Shown here piece after piece: positions 37,643-47,964 of a stretch of DNA of 64,000 nt. The stretch's first letter is position 1; each line of letters opens with the position of its first letter. The position numbers and the translations under genes are program-made. The notes beneath the pieces were generated by a model. The model did not search any database and was not told the origin of the DNA. It saw only the letters and a list, made by a program, of their open reading frames with translations. Origin of the DNA: a bacterium (GTDB lineage Bacteria; Bacillota; Bacilli; Lactobacillales; Streptococcaceae); NCBI GenBank assembly GCA_905221095.1, contig CAJNBV010000008.1:12169-76168 (forward strand), read 5' to 3'.

Positions 37643-39934
37643 ATGAACGCATTATTAAATGGAATGAATGACCGTCAGGCTGAGGCGGTGCAAACGACAG
37701 AAGGTCCCTTGTTAATCATGGCAGGGGCTGGTTCTGGAAAGACTCGTGTTTTGACCCACCGTATCGCTTATTTGATTGATGAAAAGCTGGTCAATCCTTG
37801 GAATATCTTGGCCATTACCTTTACTAATAAGGCTGCGCGTGAGATGAAAGAGCGTGCTTATAGCCTCAATCCATCCACTCAGGACTGTTTGATTGCGACT
37901 TTCCACTCCATGTGTGTTCGTATTTTGCGACGTGATGCGGACCATATTGGCTACAACCGTAATTTTACTATTGTAGATCCTGGTGAACAGCGAACTCTTA
38001 TGAAACGCATTCTTAAGCAGTTGAACCTGGATCCAAAAAAATGGAATGAACGGAGCATCTTAGGGACCATTTCCAATGCTAAGAATGACTTGATTGATGA
38101 TGTTGCCTATGCTGCCCAAGCTGGCGATATGTACACGCAAATCGTAGCCCAGTGTTACACGGCTTATCAAAAAGAGCTTCGTCAGTCAGAGTCGGTTGAC
38201 TTTGATGATTTGATTATGCTGACCTTGCGTCTTTTTGATCAAAATCCTGATGTCTTGACCTACTACCAGCAGAAGTTCCAATACATCCACGTTGATGAAT
38301 ACCAAGATACCAACCATGCCCAGTACCAATTGGTCAAACTCTTGGCTTCGCGCTTTAAAAATATCTGTGTGGTTGGGGATGCGGACCAGTCTATCTACGG
38401 TTGGCGTGGTGCTGATATGCAGAATATTTTGGACTTTGAAAAGGATTACCCTCAAGCCAAGGTTGTCTTGTTGGAGGAAAATTACCGCTCAACGAAGACC
38501 ATTCTCCAAGCGGCTAACGAGGTTATTAAAAACAATAAAAATCGTCGTCCTAAAAATCTCTGGACTCAAAATGCGGATGGGGAGCAAATCGTATACTATC
38601 GTGCCAATGATGAGCTGGATGAGGCTGTATTTGTAGCTAGAACCATCGATGAACTTAGTCGCAGTCAAAATTTCCTTCACAAGGATTTTGCAGTTCTCTA
38701 TCGGACTAATGCCCAGTCTCGTACTATTGAGGAAGCCCTTCTCAAGTCCAATATCCCATATACCATGGTTGGAGGAACTAAGTTCTACAGCCGTAAGGAA
38801 ATTCGTGATATTATTGCCTACCTCAACCTTATTGCTAATTTGAGTGACAATATCAGTTTTGAACGTATTATCAACGAACCTAAACGTGGAATTGGCCCAG
38901 GTACTGTTGAGAAAATCCGTGATTTTGCAAATATGCAAAATATGTCTATGTTAGATGCTTCTGCCAATATTATGTTGTCTGGAATCAAAGGTAAGGCAGC
39001 CCAATCTATCTGGGATTTTGCTAATATGATTCTTGATTTACGGGAGCAGCTAGACCACTTAACTATTACAGAGTTGGTTGAGGCGGTTCTAGAAAAAACA
39101 GGTTACATCGATATTCTTAATGCCCAAGCGACTCTAGAAAGCAAGGCTCGGGTTGAAAATATCGAAGAGTTCCTCTCTGTTACCAAAAACTTTGACGACA
39201 CCTCTGATGGGACAGAAGAAGAAACTGGTTTAGACAAACTGAGTCGTTTCTTAAATGACTTGGCCTTGATTGCCGATACAGATTCAGGTAGTCAGGAGAC
39301 ATCGGAAGTGACTCTGATGACCCTACACGCTGCCAAAGGTCTCGAGTTTCCAGTTGTCTTTTTGATTGGGATGGAAGAAAATGTCTTTCCACTTAGCCGT
39401 GCGGCTGAAGATCAAGATGAATTGGAAGAAGAGCGTCGTCTGGCCTATGTAGGAATTACGCGTGCAGAGAAAATTCTCTATCTGACCAATGCCAACTCAC
39501 GCCTGCTTTTTGGTCGTACCAACTACAACCGTCCAACTCGTTTTATTAATGAAATCAGTTCAGACTTGCTTGAGTATCAAGGCTTAGCTCGTCCAGCAAA
39601 TACAAGCTTTAAGGCATCTTATAGCAGTGGTGGGGTTGCCTTCGGTCAAGGTATGAGTCTTGCCCAGGCCCTCCAAGACCGTAAACGCAGTGCGGCACCA
39701 AAAACTATCCAGTCAAGCGGCCTTCCATTTGGTCAATTTTCAGCTGGTGCAAAATCAGCGTCTAGCGAGACAAATTGGTCCATTGGTGATATTGCACTCC
39801 ACAAGAAATGGGGAGAGGGAACTGTTCTGGAAGTTTCAGGTAGCGGTGCTACGCAGGAATTAAAAATCAATTTCCCAGAAGTAGGTTTGAAAAAACTTTT
39901 GGCCAGTGTAGCCCCAATTGAGAAAAAAATCTAA
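37643..39934 (+). CDS. pcrA: ATP-dependent DNA helicase PcrA/UvrD
   Basis: SF1A helicase, 763 residues, acting in repair, rolling-circle replication and removal of stalled complexes. Motif Ia is [15 protein letters not shown] near residue 28-42, motif [16 protein letters not shown] near residue 217, motif [16 protein letters not shown] near residue 249, and motif [17 protein letters not shown] near residue 598. The C-terminal region has the Tudor-like [15 protein letters not shown] near 711-725, which contacts RNA polymerase. It starts after AAGGAAGAGA. The downstream hairpin is shared with radC. Confidence 0.96.
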   Translation: MNALLNGMNDRQAEAVQTTEGPLLIMAGAGSGKTRVLTHRIAYLIDEKLVNPWNILAITFTNKAAREMKERAYSLNPSTQDCLIATFHSMCVRILRRDADHIGYNRNFTIVDPGEQRTLMKRILKQLNLDPKKWNERSILGTISNAKNDLIDDVAYAAQAGDMYTQIVAQCYTAYQKELRQSESVDFDDLIMLTLRLFDQNPDVLTYYQQKFQYIHVDEYQDTNHAQYQLVKLLASRFKNICVVGDADQSIYGWRGADMQNILDFEKDYPQAKVVLLEENYRSTKTILQAANEVIKNNKNRRPKNLWTQNADGEQIVYYRANDELDEAVFVARTIDELSRSQNFLHKDFAVLYRTNAQSRTIEEALLKSNIPYTMVGGTKFYSRKEIRDIIAYLNLIANLSDNISFERIINEPKRGIGPGTVEKIRDFANMQNMSMLDASANIMLSGIKGKAAQSIWDFANMILDLREQLDHLTITELVEAVLEKTGYIDILNAQATLESKARVENIEEFLSVTKNFDDTSDGTEEETGLDKLSRFLNDLALIADTDSGSQETSEVTLMTLHAAKGLEFPVVFLIGMEENVFPLSRAAEDQDELEEERRLAYVGITRAEKILYLTNANSRLLFGRTNYNRPTRFINEISSDLLEYQGLARPANTSFKASYSSGGVAFGQGMSLAQALQDRKRSAAPKTIQSSGLPFGQFSAGAKSASSETNWSIGDIALHKKWGEGTVLEVSGSGATQELKINFPEVGLKKLLASVAPIEKKI

Positions 39935-39940
39935 TTTTTC

Positions 39941-39976
39941 ATCCTTCTCACGAATAATAAAGTGAGGAGGATTTTT
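39941..39976 (+). terminator. Hairpin terminator after pcrA that contains the radC ribosome site
   Basis: ATCCTTCTCAC (39941-39951) pairs over 11 bp with GTGAGGAGGAT (39962-39972), loop GAATAATAAA, then five T. The GAGGAGG of the 3' arm is the only ribosome site for radC, whose ATG is at 39977. The hairpin would both end pcrA transcription and mask radC translation on read-through RNA. Confidence 0.75.
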
Positions 39977-40657
39977 ATGTACAGTATTTCATTCCAAGAA
40001 GATTCATTATTACCAAGAGAGAGACTGGCCAAAGAAGGAGTGGAAGCGCTCAGTAACCAAGAGTTGCTAGCTATTTTACTCAGAACAGGGACACGTCAGT
40101 CCAGTGTTTTTGAAATTGCCCAGAAAGTCTTGAATAATCTTTCAAGCCTAACAGATTTGAAAAAAATGACCCTGCAGGAATTGCAGAGTCTATCTGGTAT
40201 CGGGCGAGTTAAGGCAATAGAGTTACAAGCTATGATTGAACTGGGGCATCGTATTCATAAACATGAGACCCTTGAAATGGAAAGTATTCTCAGTAGTCAA
40301 AAGTTGGCCAAGAAGATGCAACAGGAATTGGGCCATAAAAAACAAGAGCACCTGGTGGCGCTCTATCTCAATACTCAAAATCAAATCATCCATCAGCAGA
40401 CCATTTTTATCGGTTCTGCAACTCGTAGTATCGCTGAGCCGCGAGAGATTCTTCACTATGCTATCAAGCATATGGCGACCTCTCTCATCTTGGTTCACAA
40501 TCATCCTTCGGGAGCGGTAGCCCCTAGCCGAAATGATGATCATGTCACTAAGCTTGTTAAGGAAGCCTGCGATCTGATGGGAATTGTTCTCTTGGACCAT
40601 TTAATTGTCTCTCATTCCAGCTATTTTAGTTACCGTGAAAAGACAGATTTAATCTAA
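39977..40657 (+). CDS. radC: RadC family protein (JAB/MPN domain)
   Basis: A 226-residue protein. It has an N-terminal UPF0758 helix-hairpin-helix part ([22 protein letters not shown] near residue 73) and a C-terminal JAB1/MPN metalloprotease-like domain with the metal motif [17 protein letters not shown] near residue 175. Named for DNA repair, but a repair role is not established in streptococci. Expressed after DNA uptake in competent pneumococci. The start is ATG at 39977, not the GTG at 39962 that lies inside the ribosome site. It ends tail to tail with the amidotransferase gene (4-base overlap). Confidence 0.9.
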   Translation: MYSISFQEDSLLPRERLAKEGVEALSNQELLAILLRTGTRQSSVFEIAQKVLNNLSSLTDLKKMTLQELQSLSGIGRVKAIELQAMIELGHRIHKHETLEMESILSSQKLAKKMQQELGHKKQEHLVALYLNTQNQIIHQQTIFIGSATRSIAEPREILHYAIKHMATSLILVHNHPSGAVAPSRNDDHVTKLVKEACDLMGIVLLDHLIVSHSSYFSYREKTDLI

Positions 40658-41343
40658 AGTTCATTAACGACATAGTCAAAGAGGTTTTTATCTTTGGGAC
40701 GATTTTCAAAAAGAAATTCTGGATGCCATTGGACGCCGAGAAAGGCGACATCATCTGTACTCATGACAGCCTCAATGATACCATCTTTAGGATCATGAGC
40801 TGCAATCTTTAAGTTGGGGGCTAAATCCTTGATACTCTGGTGGTGGAAAGAGTTGATATGGGAGATTTCTCCATAGATTTCTCGAAGAACAGTATCTGGT
40901 TCGGTTACCAAGCGCTGGGTTGTGTACTCGGCAGAACAATCCTGCCAGTGGTCTTCGATATCTTGGTACAGAGTTCCGCCCATGGCAACGTTAAAGAGTT
41001 GAGTCCCACGGCAGACAGAGAAAATTGGTTTTTTCTGTTTGATAGCTTCCTTGATGAGGGCCAGTTCGAAGATATCTCTTTGAAGGTGGTAGTCATCGCT
41101 ATCAATGGTTTTTGGTTCACCATAGAATTTTGGATCAACATTTTGCCCACCTGTCAAGATGAGCTTGTCAATCATACTGATATAGTGGCAGGCCATTTCT
41201 TGATCACCAATCGGTAGGATGATGGGAATCCCTCCAGCGTCTTTAACGCCTTCCACAAAGCCTTTTGCTGCGTAGCTCATCATGATGTCATCATCTGGAT
41301 GAGTTTTTTCGTTTCCTGTAATCCCTATAACTGGTTTTTTCAT
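40654..41343 (-). CDS. Class I glutamine amidotransferase-like protein, PuuD type
   Basis: A 229-residue hydrolase of the peptidase C26 (gamma-glutamyl-GABA hydrolase, PuuD-like) family. The triad is visible: nucleophile C111 in [16 protein letters not shown], then H207 and E209 in [19 protein letters not shown] near residue 61-71 forms the oxyanion region. No putrescine pathway gene is nearby, so the real substrate is unclear. It lies 17 bases downstream of rex in the same direction and could share its transcript. Confidence 0.85.
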   Translation of the reverse strand: MKKPVIGITGNEKTHPDDDIMMSYAAKGFVEGVKDAGGIPIILPIGDQEMACHYISMIDKLILTGGQNVDPKFYGEPKTIDSDDYHLQRDIFELALIKEAIKQKKPIFSVCRGTQLFNVAMGGTLYQDIEDHWQDCSAEYTTQRLVTEPDTVLREIYGEISHINSFHHQSIKDLAPNLKIAAHDPKDGIIEAVMSTDDVAFLGVQWHPEFLFENRPKDKNLFDYVVNEL

Positions 41344-41360
41344 AAAATGATTTTCGCTTT

Positions 41361-42002
41361 CTAATCCTCTTTTCGCATGAAATAGAGGAGGGTTTGGAGT
41401 TCACTTGTTAAATCGACATATTGAACGACCACGTCTTTTGGTAAATGCAGATGGACTGGTGAAAAACTGAGAATTCCTTTCACGCCAGCATCTACCAAGA
41501 GATTAGCAACCTCTTGTGATTTAACGCTAGGAACAGTCAGGATAGCAGTCTTCACATCAGCATCCTTTATTTTATCCTTAATTTGAGAAATTCCGTAAAT
41601 GGGAATCCCATCAGGAGTTTGGCTACCGACTTCAGGATGGTCATCAAGGTCAAAGGCCATGATAATCTTCATCTTGTTACGCTCGTGGAAACGGTAGTGG
41701 AGAAGGGCATGGCCCATATTTCCAATACCAACCAGCATGACATTGGTAATAGAGTTATCATTGAGTAAATCGGCAAAAAACGTCATCAGTTTTTTGACAT
41801 CATAGCCAAAACCACGACGACCTAGTTCACCAAAATAGGAAAAATCACGACGTACGGTCGCTGAATCAATACCAATGGCCTCTGCAATTTGTTTAGAGTT
41901 GGCACGTTCAATCTTTTCTGCATGAAATCTCTTAAAAATTCGATAGTAGAGAGAGAGTCTTTTCGCTGTAGCTTTTGGAATAGCAGACTGTTTATCTTTC
42001 AC
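41361..42002 (-). CDS. rex: Redox-sensing repressor Rex
   Basis: A 213-residue repressor that senses the NADH/NAD+ ratio and controls fermentation genes. The N-terminal winged helix includes [17 protein letters not shown] and [32 protein letters not shown]. The Rossmann fold has [13 protein letters not shown] near residue 92. The start is GTG at 42002, with AGAAAGG upstream and no competing ATG. A Rex-like operator lies about 40 bases before it, suggesting autoregulation. Confidence 0.94.
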   Translation of the reverse strand: MKDKQSAIPKATAKRLSLYYRIFKRFHAEKIERANSKQIAEAIGIDSATVRRDFSYFGELGRRGFGYDVKKLMTFFADLLNDNSITNVMLVGIGNMGHALLHYRFHERNKMKIIMAFDLDDHPEVGSQTPDGIPIYGISQIKDKIKDADVKTAILTVPSVKSQEVANLLVDAGVKGILSFSPVHLHLPKDVVVQYVDLTSELQTLLYFMRKED

Positions 42003-42041
42003 AAAATCACAACCTTTCTATTCTTCTATTTTATAGAAACA

Positions 42042-42059
42042 TTGTGAAAAAATCAACAA
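42042..42059 (-). promoter_or_regulatory. Rex-like operator upstream of rex
   Basis: TTGTGAAAAAATCAACAA resembles the Rex operator TTGTGAAWWWWTTCACAA, with mismatches in the right half. Its position ahead of rex fits autoregulation. Confidence 0.5.
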
Positions 42060-42084
42060 AAACAAGAAAAAACTAAGAAAAATC

Positions 42085-42300
42085 TTAGTTTTGATGTGAA
42101 AAATCTGCATGTGATAGAAAACGGTAGAGGTCTCCGACCAGACCTTGATAAACTTCTTGTCCCTTAAAAGTCAAAGAAGTCACATAAAGTGTATCTGGTA
42201 GGGTCACACAGCCTGACAAAGCTAGCATGAGTGCCTCATAATCTTCGTACTTGAGAGTCCGCTCTACATGATAGCTGTCTTTATAGGTTAGTTCAAACAT
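42085..42300 (-). CDS. DUF4649 family protein
   Basis: A small 71-residue soluble protein from the ATG at 42300 (MFELTYKDSYHVERTLKYED). The sequence fits the streptococcal DUF4649 family, with no known role. A longer frame from 42336 would reach back into the DUF1831 gene and is rejected. It lies 8 bases after the DUF1831 gene and belongs to the same minus-strand unit as the cysteine desulfurase. Confidence 0.78.
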   Translation of the reverse strand: MFELTYKDSYHVERTLKYEDYEALMLALSGCVTLPDTLYVTSLTFKGQEVYQGLVGDLYRFLSHADFSHQN

Positions 42301-42307
42301 ATGGGAC

Positions 42308-42655
42308 CTATCTTTCAGATTTTGTAAAGACACCACGTTCTACCAAACTATCCATGAGGAAGTAGAATTTTTCCTGATGAATGTGGTGGTCTTCTGATTT
42401 GAAAATATCAACCAGACGAAGACCAAACTTGTCAGTGATATTGATTTTAGCCCCTGTGAGTTCCTTGTTAATGATGATTTTTAGTTGGAAGCCTTCACCG
42501 CTGTTTGGAACCTTTTCAAGTAGGCGAGTCAGTTCATAGTTACCAACTTTTGTTTCAAAAAAAGTGTTGTCTTTGAGGGTGAATCTCTTAACAGAAGGGC
42601 TAAGAGTGTAGTCGTAACGACAATTTTTTAACTGAATGGTTTTTTCAAATGCCAT
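42308..42655 (-). CDS. DUF1831 family protein
   Basis: A 115-residue protein of the DUF1831 family, found in lactic acid bacteria next to a NifS-type cysteine desulfurase, as here. It begins MAFEKTIQLKNCRYDYTLSP. No catalytic motif is visible. It is 4 bases downstream of the desulfurase gene, so an accessory role in sulfur transfer is possible but unproven. Confidence 0.8.
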   Translation of the reverse strand: MAFEKTIQLKNCRYDYTLSPSVKRFTLKDNTFFETKVGNYELTRLLEKVPNSGEGFQLKIIINKELTGAKINITDKFGLRLVDIFKSEDHHIHQEKFYFLMDSLVERGVFTKSER

Positions 42656-42659
42656 ATGG

Positions 42660-43775
42660 CTAACCTCCGATAATTTCTTTTAAGGTTTTTGCGAGGGTCT
42701 CTAGGTCTTCAACAGTATTTTGTGGAGACAAACTGATGCGAACGGATTCCTTCAAGCGTTCTGAATTTGCCCCGTACATGGCTTCGAGAACATGGCTGGA
42801 TTGGACAACACCTGCAGTGCAAGCTGAGCCAGTAGAGATAGAAATTCCAGCTAAATCTAGCCGAAGGAGCAAGAGGTCGTTTTTCTGCCCAGGAAATCCA
42901 ATATTGAGAACATAAGGAAGATGATGCTCTCCTCTATTCAGATAATACTGAACTCCCTCAAGCTCAGAAAGAAAGGCGGTTTCTAGATTTTGTACATGTT
43001 GGAAATGTTCTTCTTGTTTTTCTAGGTCTTCTTTTAGGGCTGCAACCATGCTAACGATAGCAGCTAGATTTTCAGTCCCTGCACGTTTTTTCTGTTCTTG
43101 GTCTCCGCCATGAAGATAGGAATCAAAGTCCATGCTTGATGCGTAGAGAAAACCGATTCCCTTAGGACCATGGAATTTATGGGCTGAAGCAGTGAGAAAA
43201 TCAATGCCCAATTCTTCTGGATGAATAGGGATTTTACCGATAGCCTGAACTGCATCAACATGATAGGCAGTCGGGTGTTGCTTGAGTATTTGGCCAATTT
43301 CAGCAATGGGCAGTAGGTTTCCTGTCTCATTATTAGCAAACATGGTAGAAACCAAAATCGTATCGTCACGTAAGGCCTCTTGAATTTGCTGGGCGGTGAT
43401 TTCCTGATTTTTTGGCTGGATAATGGTTACTTCAAAACCAAAGTGTTGAACCAAGTAATCAATTGTTTCAAGGACAGCATGGTGCTCAATGGCAGTTGTG
43501 ATGATATGTTTTCCTTGTTCTTGGTGACGAAGGCAGTAGCCAATGATAGCAGTATTGTTGCCTTCGGTCCCACCAGAAGTGAAAAAGATATGTTGAGGTT
43601 TTGTCTCTAGTAATTGAGCTAGTTCCTGACGGGCTTCACGCAAAAGTTTGCCAGCTTGACGACCATGACCATGGATACTAGATGGATTGCCATGGGTTTC
43701 TTGCATAACCTTGGTCATAGCTGAAATAGCAACTGCTGACATAGGAGTCGTCGCAGCATTGTCCAAATAAATCAA
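42660..43775 (-). CDS. Cysteine desulfurase (NifS/IscS type)
   Basis: PLP enzyme, 371 residues, that strips sulfur from cysteine for tRNA thiolation or cluster assembly. The PLP lysine is K200 in TASAHKFHGPKG, the His pair is in AIEHHAVLET near residue 95, and the persulfide Cys is C319 in STGSACTAG. Class II-style loop content resembles the streptococcal NifS next to prs. It starts 9 bases after prs and precedes two DUF genes, so prs, desulfurase and DUFs likely form one operon. The partner sulfur acceptor is not in the window. Confidence 0.92.
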   Translation of the reverse strand: MIYLDNAATTPMSAVAISAMTKVMQETHGNPSSIHGHGRQAGKLLREARQELAQLLETKPQHIFFTSGGTEGNNTAIIGYCLRHQEQGKHIITTAIEHHAVLETIDYLVQHFGFEVTIIQPKNQEITAQQIQEALRDDTILVSTMFANNETGNLLPIAEIGQILKQHPTAYHVDAVQAIGKIPIHPEELGIDFLTASAHKFHGPKGIGFLYASSMDFDSYLHGGDQEQKKRAGTENLAAIVSMVAALKEDLEKQEEHFQHVQNLETAFLSELEGVQYYLNRGEHHLPYVLNIGFPGQKNDLLLLRLDLAGISISTGSACTAGVVQSSHVLEAMYGANSERLKESVRISLSPQNTVEDLETLAKTLKEIIGG

Positions 43776-43784
43776 AGAATCACC

Positions 43785-44744
43785 TTATTTCTTTTTGTTG
43801 TAGGCAAAGAGTGGGCTGACTGGTTTTCTTTCGTGAATACGGACGATAGCATCACCAATTAACTCACTAGCAGTGATGTAGCATACGTTTTTAGGAGTTT
43901 TTTCTTTTGTTGCTACTGAATCAGTCACAAGAATTTCTTTAATCTTAGTATTGTCAAGAAGTTCAGCAGCGCCTTCGACGAAGAGACCATGGCTAGAAAC
44001 AGCATAAATTTCTGTAGCCCCTTCACGTTCAACGATTTTAGCAGCTTCAGAGAAGGTACGTCCTGTATTCAGAATATCGTCAATCAAGATAGCTTTTTTA
44101 CCTTCAACATCACCGATGATATAGCCTTCGTTGCGAGTTGCATCGTCTTGTGGGTAATCGATAATGGCGATAGGAGCATCAAGATATTCAGCCAAGCTAC
44201 GAGCACGTTTGACACCTGAATTTTTAGGGCTAACGACAACAACATCTGAACCTAGTAGACCTTTATCGCAGTAATGTTTTGCAAATAGGGGAACTGTGTA
44301 GAGGTTATCAACAGGAATATCAAAGAAACCTTGAACTTGGACAGCATGCAAATCAAGGGTAAGGACACGGTCAACCCCAGCCTTAACCAGCATATTAGCA
44401 ACTAGTTTAGCTGTAAGTGGCTCACGAGGTGAAGCAATACGGTCTTGACGTGCATAGCCAAAATATGGAAGGACAACGTTGATACTGTGGGCACTTGCGC
44501 GCACACAAGCATCGACCATGATCAACAATTCCATTAGGTGGTTGTTAACAGGGAAACTTGTTGATTGGATGATGTAAACATCATAACCACGGACACTTTC
44601 TTCGATATTTACTTGGATTTCTCCGTCTGAAAATTGACGTGATGATAGTTTTCCAAGTGGGACACCAACAGCTTGTGCAATTTTCTGTGCAATCTCTTGG
44701 TTAGAGTTGAGTGCGAAAAGTTTCATGTTTTTTCTATCTGACAT
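43785..44744 (-). CDS. prs: Ribose-phosphate pyrophosphokinase
   Basis: Makes PRPP from ribose-5-phosphate and ATP for nucleotides, NAD, His and Trp. It has 319 residues. [26 protein letters not shown] near residue 77-102 contains the ATP loop, and [18 protein letters not shown] near residue 215-232 is the PRPP-binding loop. The residues around [11 protein letters not shown] are typical of class I enzymes. It starts ATG at 44744 after GAGGACGG. A strong inverted repeat lies in its leader. Confidence 0.97.
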   Translation of the reverse strand: MSDRKNMKLFALNSNQEIAQKIAQAVGVPLGKLSSRQFSDGEIQVNIEESVRGYDVYIIQSTSFPVNNHLMELLIMVDACVRASAHSINVVLPYFGYARQDRIASPREPLTAKLVANMLVKAGVDRVLTLDLHAVQVQGFFDIPVDNLYTVPLFAKHYCDKGLLGSDVVVVSPKNSGVKRARSLAEYLDAPIAIIDYPQDDATRNEGYIIGDVEGKKAILIDDILNTGRTFSEAAKIVEREGATEIYAVSSHGLFVEGAAELLDNTKIKEILVTDSVATKEKTPKNVCYITASELIGDAIVRIHERKPVSPLFAYNKKK

Positions 44745-44771
44745 TATAGACCGTCCTCTGTAAACTTTATA

Positions 44772-44811
44772 AATCCTAGTTATATTTGTCTTACATATAT
44801 GAACTGGGATT
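44772..44811 (-). promoter_or_regulatory. Inverted repeat in the prs leader
   Basis: On the plus strand AATCCTAGTT (44772-44781) and AACTGGGATT (44802-44811) are inverted over 10 bp with one mismatch, about 30-70 bases before the prs start. On the transcribed RNA it would form a hairpin with a 20-base loop. No T-run follows, so it is not a clear terminator. Confidence 0.45.
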
Positions 44812-44856
44812 TGTGTATTTTTATCTTTTCTATTTTACCAAAAAATAGAGATTATT

Positions 44857-45426
44857 TCAGCTATTTTTCATACTTTTGACAAATCGAACCAATTTTGAAG
44901 GAGCTTTTTGATAAGCAATCTGATTTTCCTCTAAAAATTGCTGGAAATCCTGTTTGCCTTGCTCGTGATTTTCTACTTCAAGCTCTAATTCGTAATCCAT
45001 AATATCAAAGTACTGACTTTCATCTAGTGCCATGAGGCCAATTGGTGTTTGCATTTCATAGCGAAGCGTTGTTAGACAACCAAGGACCTGCCATTTTTTA
45101 CTTTGAATACCATGTTTAGCCAATTCTTCGAGCACCAGTCCATGAGGAAGTTCTTCCTTAGCCAGATAAACTTCAGCATCTTTTAGGTGCAATTTTTGGT
45201 TGTACTCCATGTTTCCAACACTTTGAGGGACTTTGAGTGTCAATTCTGCCCAGTCGTCAAAGGTTCGAATGCGCATAGCGACTTTCTTTTCTCGTAGTTC
45301 AAAATCAGGCGTGTCGATGTAGTAATTTTTTTGAAGAATAGGTGTAACACCTGTGAACTGGTCTTTTAGACGATCATATTCATCTTTTTTCAAGAGTGTT
45401 TTCAATTCAATTTCTAAATGTTTCAT
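44857..45426 (-). CDS. CYTH domain protein
   Basis: A 189-residue protein of the CYTH superfamily (triphosphate tunnel metalloenzymes, adenylate cyclase IV or thiamine triphosphatase-like). It starts HLEIELKTLLKKDEYDRLK, with the EIELK motif at 4-8 that gives the acidic tunnel, and has MRIRTFDDWAELTLKVPQ near residue 53-70. Its enzymatic activity cannot be assigned. It is divergent from relQ, a pairing seen in other streptococci. Confidence 0.88.
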   Translation of the reverse strand: MKHLEIELKTLLKKDEYDRLKDQFTGVTPILQKNYYIDTPDFELREKKVAMRIRTFDDWAELTLKVPQSVGNMEYNQKLHLKDAEVYLAKEELPHGLVLEELAKHGIQSKKWQVLGCLTTLRYEMQTPIGLMALDESQYFDIMDYELELEVENHEQGKQDFQQFLEENQIAYQKAPSKLVRFVKSMKNS

Positions 45427-45463
45427 TTTTCTTACCTTTTCTTTATCGTTGAAAGCGGATTTA

Positions 45464-45472
45464 TGGTATAAT
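45464..45472 (+). promoter_or_regulatory. Extended -10 promoter of relQ operon
   Basis: TGGTATAAT at 45464-45472, in the gap between the divergent CYTH gene and relQ. A -35 is weak, as is common with extended -10 elements. Confidence 0.55.
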
Positions 45473-45554
45473 AAGCATTGTATTTATTGTATATGAATCT
45501 GGAGAAAAAATCAAAGATATTTTTGAAGGATAATATGAGAACAAGGGAGAATAT

Positions 45555-46226
45555 ATGACCTTAGAATGGGAAGAATTTCTAGATCCTTACATTCAAGCTG
45601 TTGGTGAGTTAAAGATTAAACTTCGTGGTATTCGTAAGCAATATCGTAAGCAAAATAAGCATTCTCCGATTGAGTTTGTGACTGGTCGGGTCAAGCCAAT
45701 TGAGAGTATAAAAGAAAAAATGGCCCGTCGCGGTATTACTTATGCGACCTTGGAACACGATTTGCAAGATATTGCTGGTTTACGTGTGATGGTCCAGTTT
45801 GTAGATGACGTTAAGGAAGTAGTGGAAATTTTGCGCAAACGTCAGGATATGCGGATCATACAGGAGCGAGATTACATTACTCATCGAAAAGCATCGGGCT
45901 ACCGTTCCTATCACGTGGTAGTAGAATATACGGTTGATACTATCAATGGAGCCAAAACCATTTTGGCGGAAATTCAAATACGTACCTTGGCCATGAATTT
46001 CTGGGCAACGATAGAACATTCTCTCAACTACAAGTACCAAGGAGATTTCCCAGAGGAGATAAAGAAGCGACTGGAAATTACGGCCAAGATTTCCCATCAG
46101 TTGGATGAAGAAATGGGCAAAATTCGTGATGATATCCAGGAAGCTCAGGCTCTTTTTGATCCTTTGAGTAGAAAATTAAATGACGGTGTAGGAAATAGTG
46201 ACGATACAGATGAAGAATACAGGTAA
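45555..46226 (+). CDS. relQ: Small alarmone synthetase RelQ
   Basis: A 223-residue GTP pyrophosphokinase that makes (p)ppGpp from ATP and GDP/GTP without a hydrolase domain. The RelA/SpoT synthetase fold shows [19 protein letters not shown] near residue 38, [14 protein letters not shown] near residue 74 and [16 protein letters not shown] near residue 111-126. It starts after AAGGGAGAATAT. It overlaps ppnK by 17 bases, then rluD follows, so it heads a three-gene operon as in pneumococcus. Confidence 0.93.
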   Translation: MTLEWEEFLDPYIQAVGELKIKLRGIRKQYRKQNKHSPIEFVTGRVKPIESIKEKMARRGITYATLEHDLQDIAGLRVMVQFVDDVKEVVEILRKRQDMRIIQERDYITHRKASGYRSYHVVVEYTVDTINGAKTILAEIQIRTLAMNFWATIEHSLNYKYQGDFPEEIKKRLEITAKISHQLDEEMGKIRDDIQEAQALFDPLSRKLNDGVGNSDDTDEEYR

Positions 46227-47028
46227 ACGAATTGACTTGATAGCCAATAGAAAACCGCAGAGTCAAAGGGTTTTGTATGAATTGCGAGATCGTTTGAAGA
46301 GAAATCAGTTTATACTCAATGATACCAATCCGGACATTGTCATTTCCATTGGTGGGGATGGCATGCTCTTGTCGGCCTTTCATAAGTACGAAGACCAGCT
46401 TGATAAGGTGCGCTTTATAGGTGTTCATACGGGACATTTGGGTTTCTATACGGACTATCGTGATTTTGAGTTGGACAAGCTAGTGACTAATTTGCAGCTA
46501 GATACTGGAGCAAGGGTTTCTTATCCTGTTTTGAATGTGAAGGTTTTTCTTGGAAATGGAGAGGTCAAGATTTTTCGTGCCCTCAATGAAGCCAGCATCC
46601 GCAGGTCTGATCGAACCATGGTAGCAGATATTGTCATCAATGGTGTTCCCTTTGAACGTTTTCGCGGAGATGGTTTAACAGTTTCAACCCCGACTGGTAG
46701 TACAGCCTATAACAAGTCGCTCGGTGGTGCAGTGTTACACCCTACCATTGAAGCTCTTCAGTTGACGGAAATTGCTAGCCTAAACAATCGTGTCTATCGA
46801 ACGCTGGGTTCTTCTATTATTGTTCCTAAGAAGGATAAGATTGAACTCATTCCAACGAGAAACGATTACCATACCATTTCGGTGGATAATAGTGTGTATT
46901 CTTTCCGCAATATCGAGCGAATCGAGTATCAAATCGACCACCATAAAATTCACTTTGTTGCGACTCCTAGCCATACCAGTTTCTGGAACCGTGTTAAGGA
47001 TGCTTTCATCGGCGAGGTGGATGAATGA
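46210..47028 (+). CDS. ppnK: NAD kinase
   Basis: Phosphorylates NAD to NADP. It has 272 residues from ATG 46210 ([18 protein letters not shown]), inside the end of relQ; a GTG at 46198 is a less likely start. [16 protein letters not shown] near residue 45-60 holds the catalytic GGDG, and [25 protein letters not shown] near residue 153-177 is the second family motif. The overlap with relQ and a 4-base overlap with rluD show translational coupling. Confidence 0.94.
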   Translation: MKNTGKRIDLIANRKPQSQRVLYELRDRLKRNQFILNDTNPDIVISIGGDGMLLSAFHKYEDQLDKVRFIGVHTGHLGFYTDYRDFELDKLVTNLQLDTGARVSYPVLNVKVFLGNGEVKIFRALNEASIRRSDRTMVADIVINGVPFERFRGDGLTVSTPTGSTAYNKSLGGAVLHPTIEALQLTEIASLNNRVYRTLGSSIIVPKKDKIELIPTRNDYHTISVDNSVYSFRNIERIEYQIDHHKIHFVATPSHTSFWNRVKDAFIGEVDE

Positions 47029-47921
47029 GGTTTGAATTTATCGCAGATGAGCACGTCAAGGTTAAGACCTTTTTGAAAAAGCACGAGGTTTCTAAGGGAC
47101 TGCTGGCCAAGATTAAGTTTCGAGGTGGTGCAATTCTGGTCAATGACCAACCGAAAAATGCAACGTACCTATTGGATATTGGGGACCGCGTTACTATCGA
47201 TATTCCCGCTGAGGAAGGTTTTGAAACTCTGGAAGCTATCGAGCGTCCATTGGATATTCTCTATGAGGATGACCATTTTCTAGTTCTGAATAAACCCTAT
47301 GGAGTGGCTTCTATTCCTAGTGTCAATCACTCTAATACCATTGCCAATTTTATTAAGGGTTATTATGTCAAGCAAAATTACGAAAATCAGCAGGTTCACA
47401 TTGTGACCAGACTTGACCGAGACACTTCTGGCTTGATGCTTTTTGCCAAGCACGGCTATGCCCATGCACGATTAGATAAGCAGTTGCAGAAGAAATCTAT
47501 CGAGAAACGCTACTTTGCTTTGGTTAAAGGAGATGGATATTTAGAGCCGGAGGGAGAAATTATTGCTCCGATTGCGCGTGATGAAGACTCCATTATTACC
47601 AGACGAGTGGCAAAAGGTGGAAAGTATGCTCATACTTCCTACAAGATTGTAGCATCTTATGGGAATATTCACTTGGTTGACATTCGTCTACATACTGGAC
47701 GTACTCACCAAATCCGAGTCCATTTTTCCCATATCGGTTTTCCTTTGTTGGGCGATGATTTGTACGGTGGTAGTCTGGACGATGGCATCCAACGTCAGGC
47801 TCTGCATTGCCATTACCTATCCTTTTATCATCCATTTCTAGAGCAGGACTTGCAGTTAGAAAGTCCCTTGCCGGATGATTTCAGTAACCTAATTACCCAG
47901 TTATCAACTAATACTCTATAA
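47025..47921 (+). CDS. RluD-family pseudouridine synthase
   Basis: A 298-residue RNA modifying enzyme of the RluA/RluD group. An S4-like N-terminus ([24 protein letters not shown]) precedes the catalytic [19 protein letters not shown] near residue 125-143, with the nucleophilic Asp in RLDRDTSG. The closing [23 protein letters not shown] is typical. The target (23S rRNA or tRNA) is not shown. It overlaps ppnK by 4 bases. Confidence 0.9.
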   Translation: MRFEFIADEHVKVKTFLKKHEVSKGLLAKIKFRGGAILVNDQPKNATYLLDIGDRVTIDIPAEEGFETLEAIERPLDILYEDDHFLVLNKPYGVASIPSVNHSNTIANFIKGYYVKQNYENQQVHIVTRLDRDTSGLMLFAKHGYAHARLDKQLQKKSIEKRYFALVKGDGYLEPEGEIIAPIARDEDSIITRRVAKGGKYAHTSYKIVASYGNIHLVDIRLHTGRTHQIRVHFSHIGFPLLGDDLYGGSLDDGIQRQALHCHYLSFYHPFLEQDLQLESPLPDDFSNLITQLSTNTL

Positions 47922-47964
47922 AAAGTAATTCAGAGTATAATTTATTTTTTAAAGGAGAAAACTC

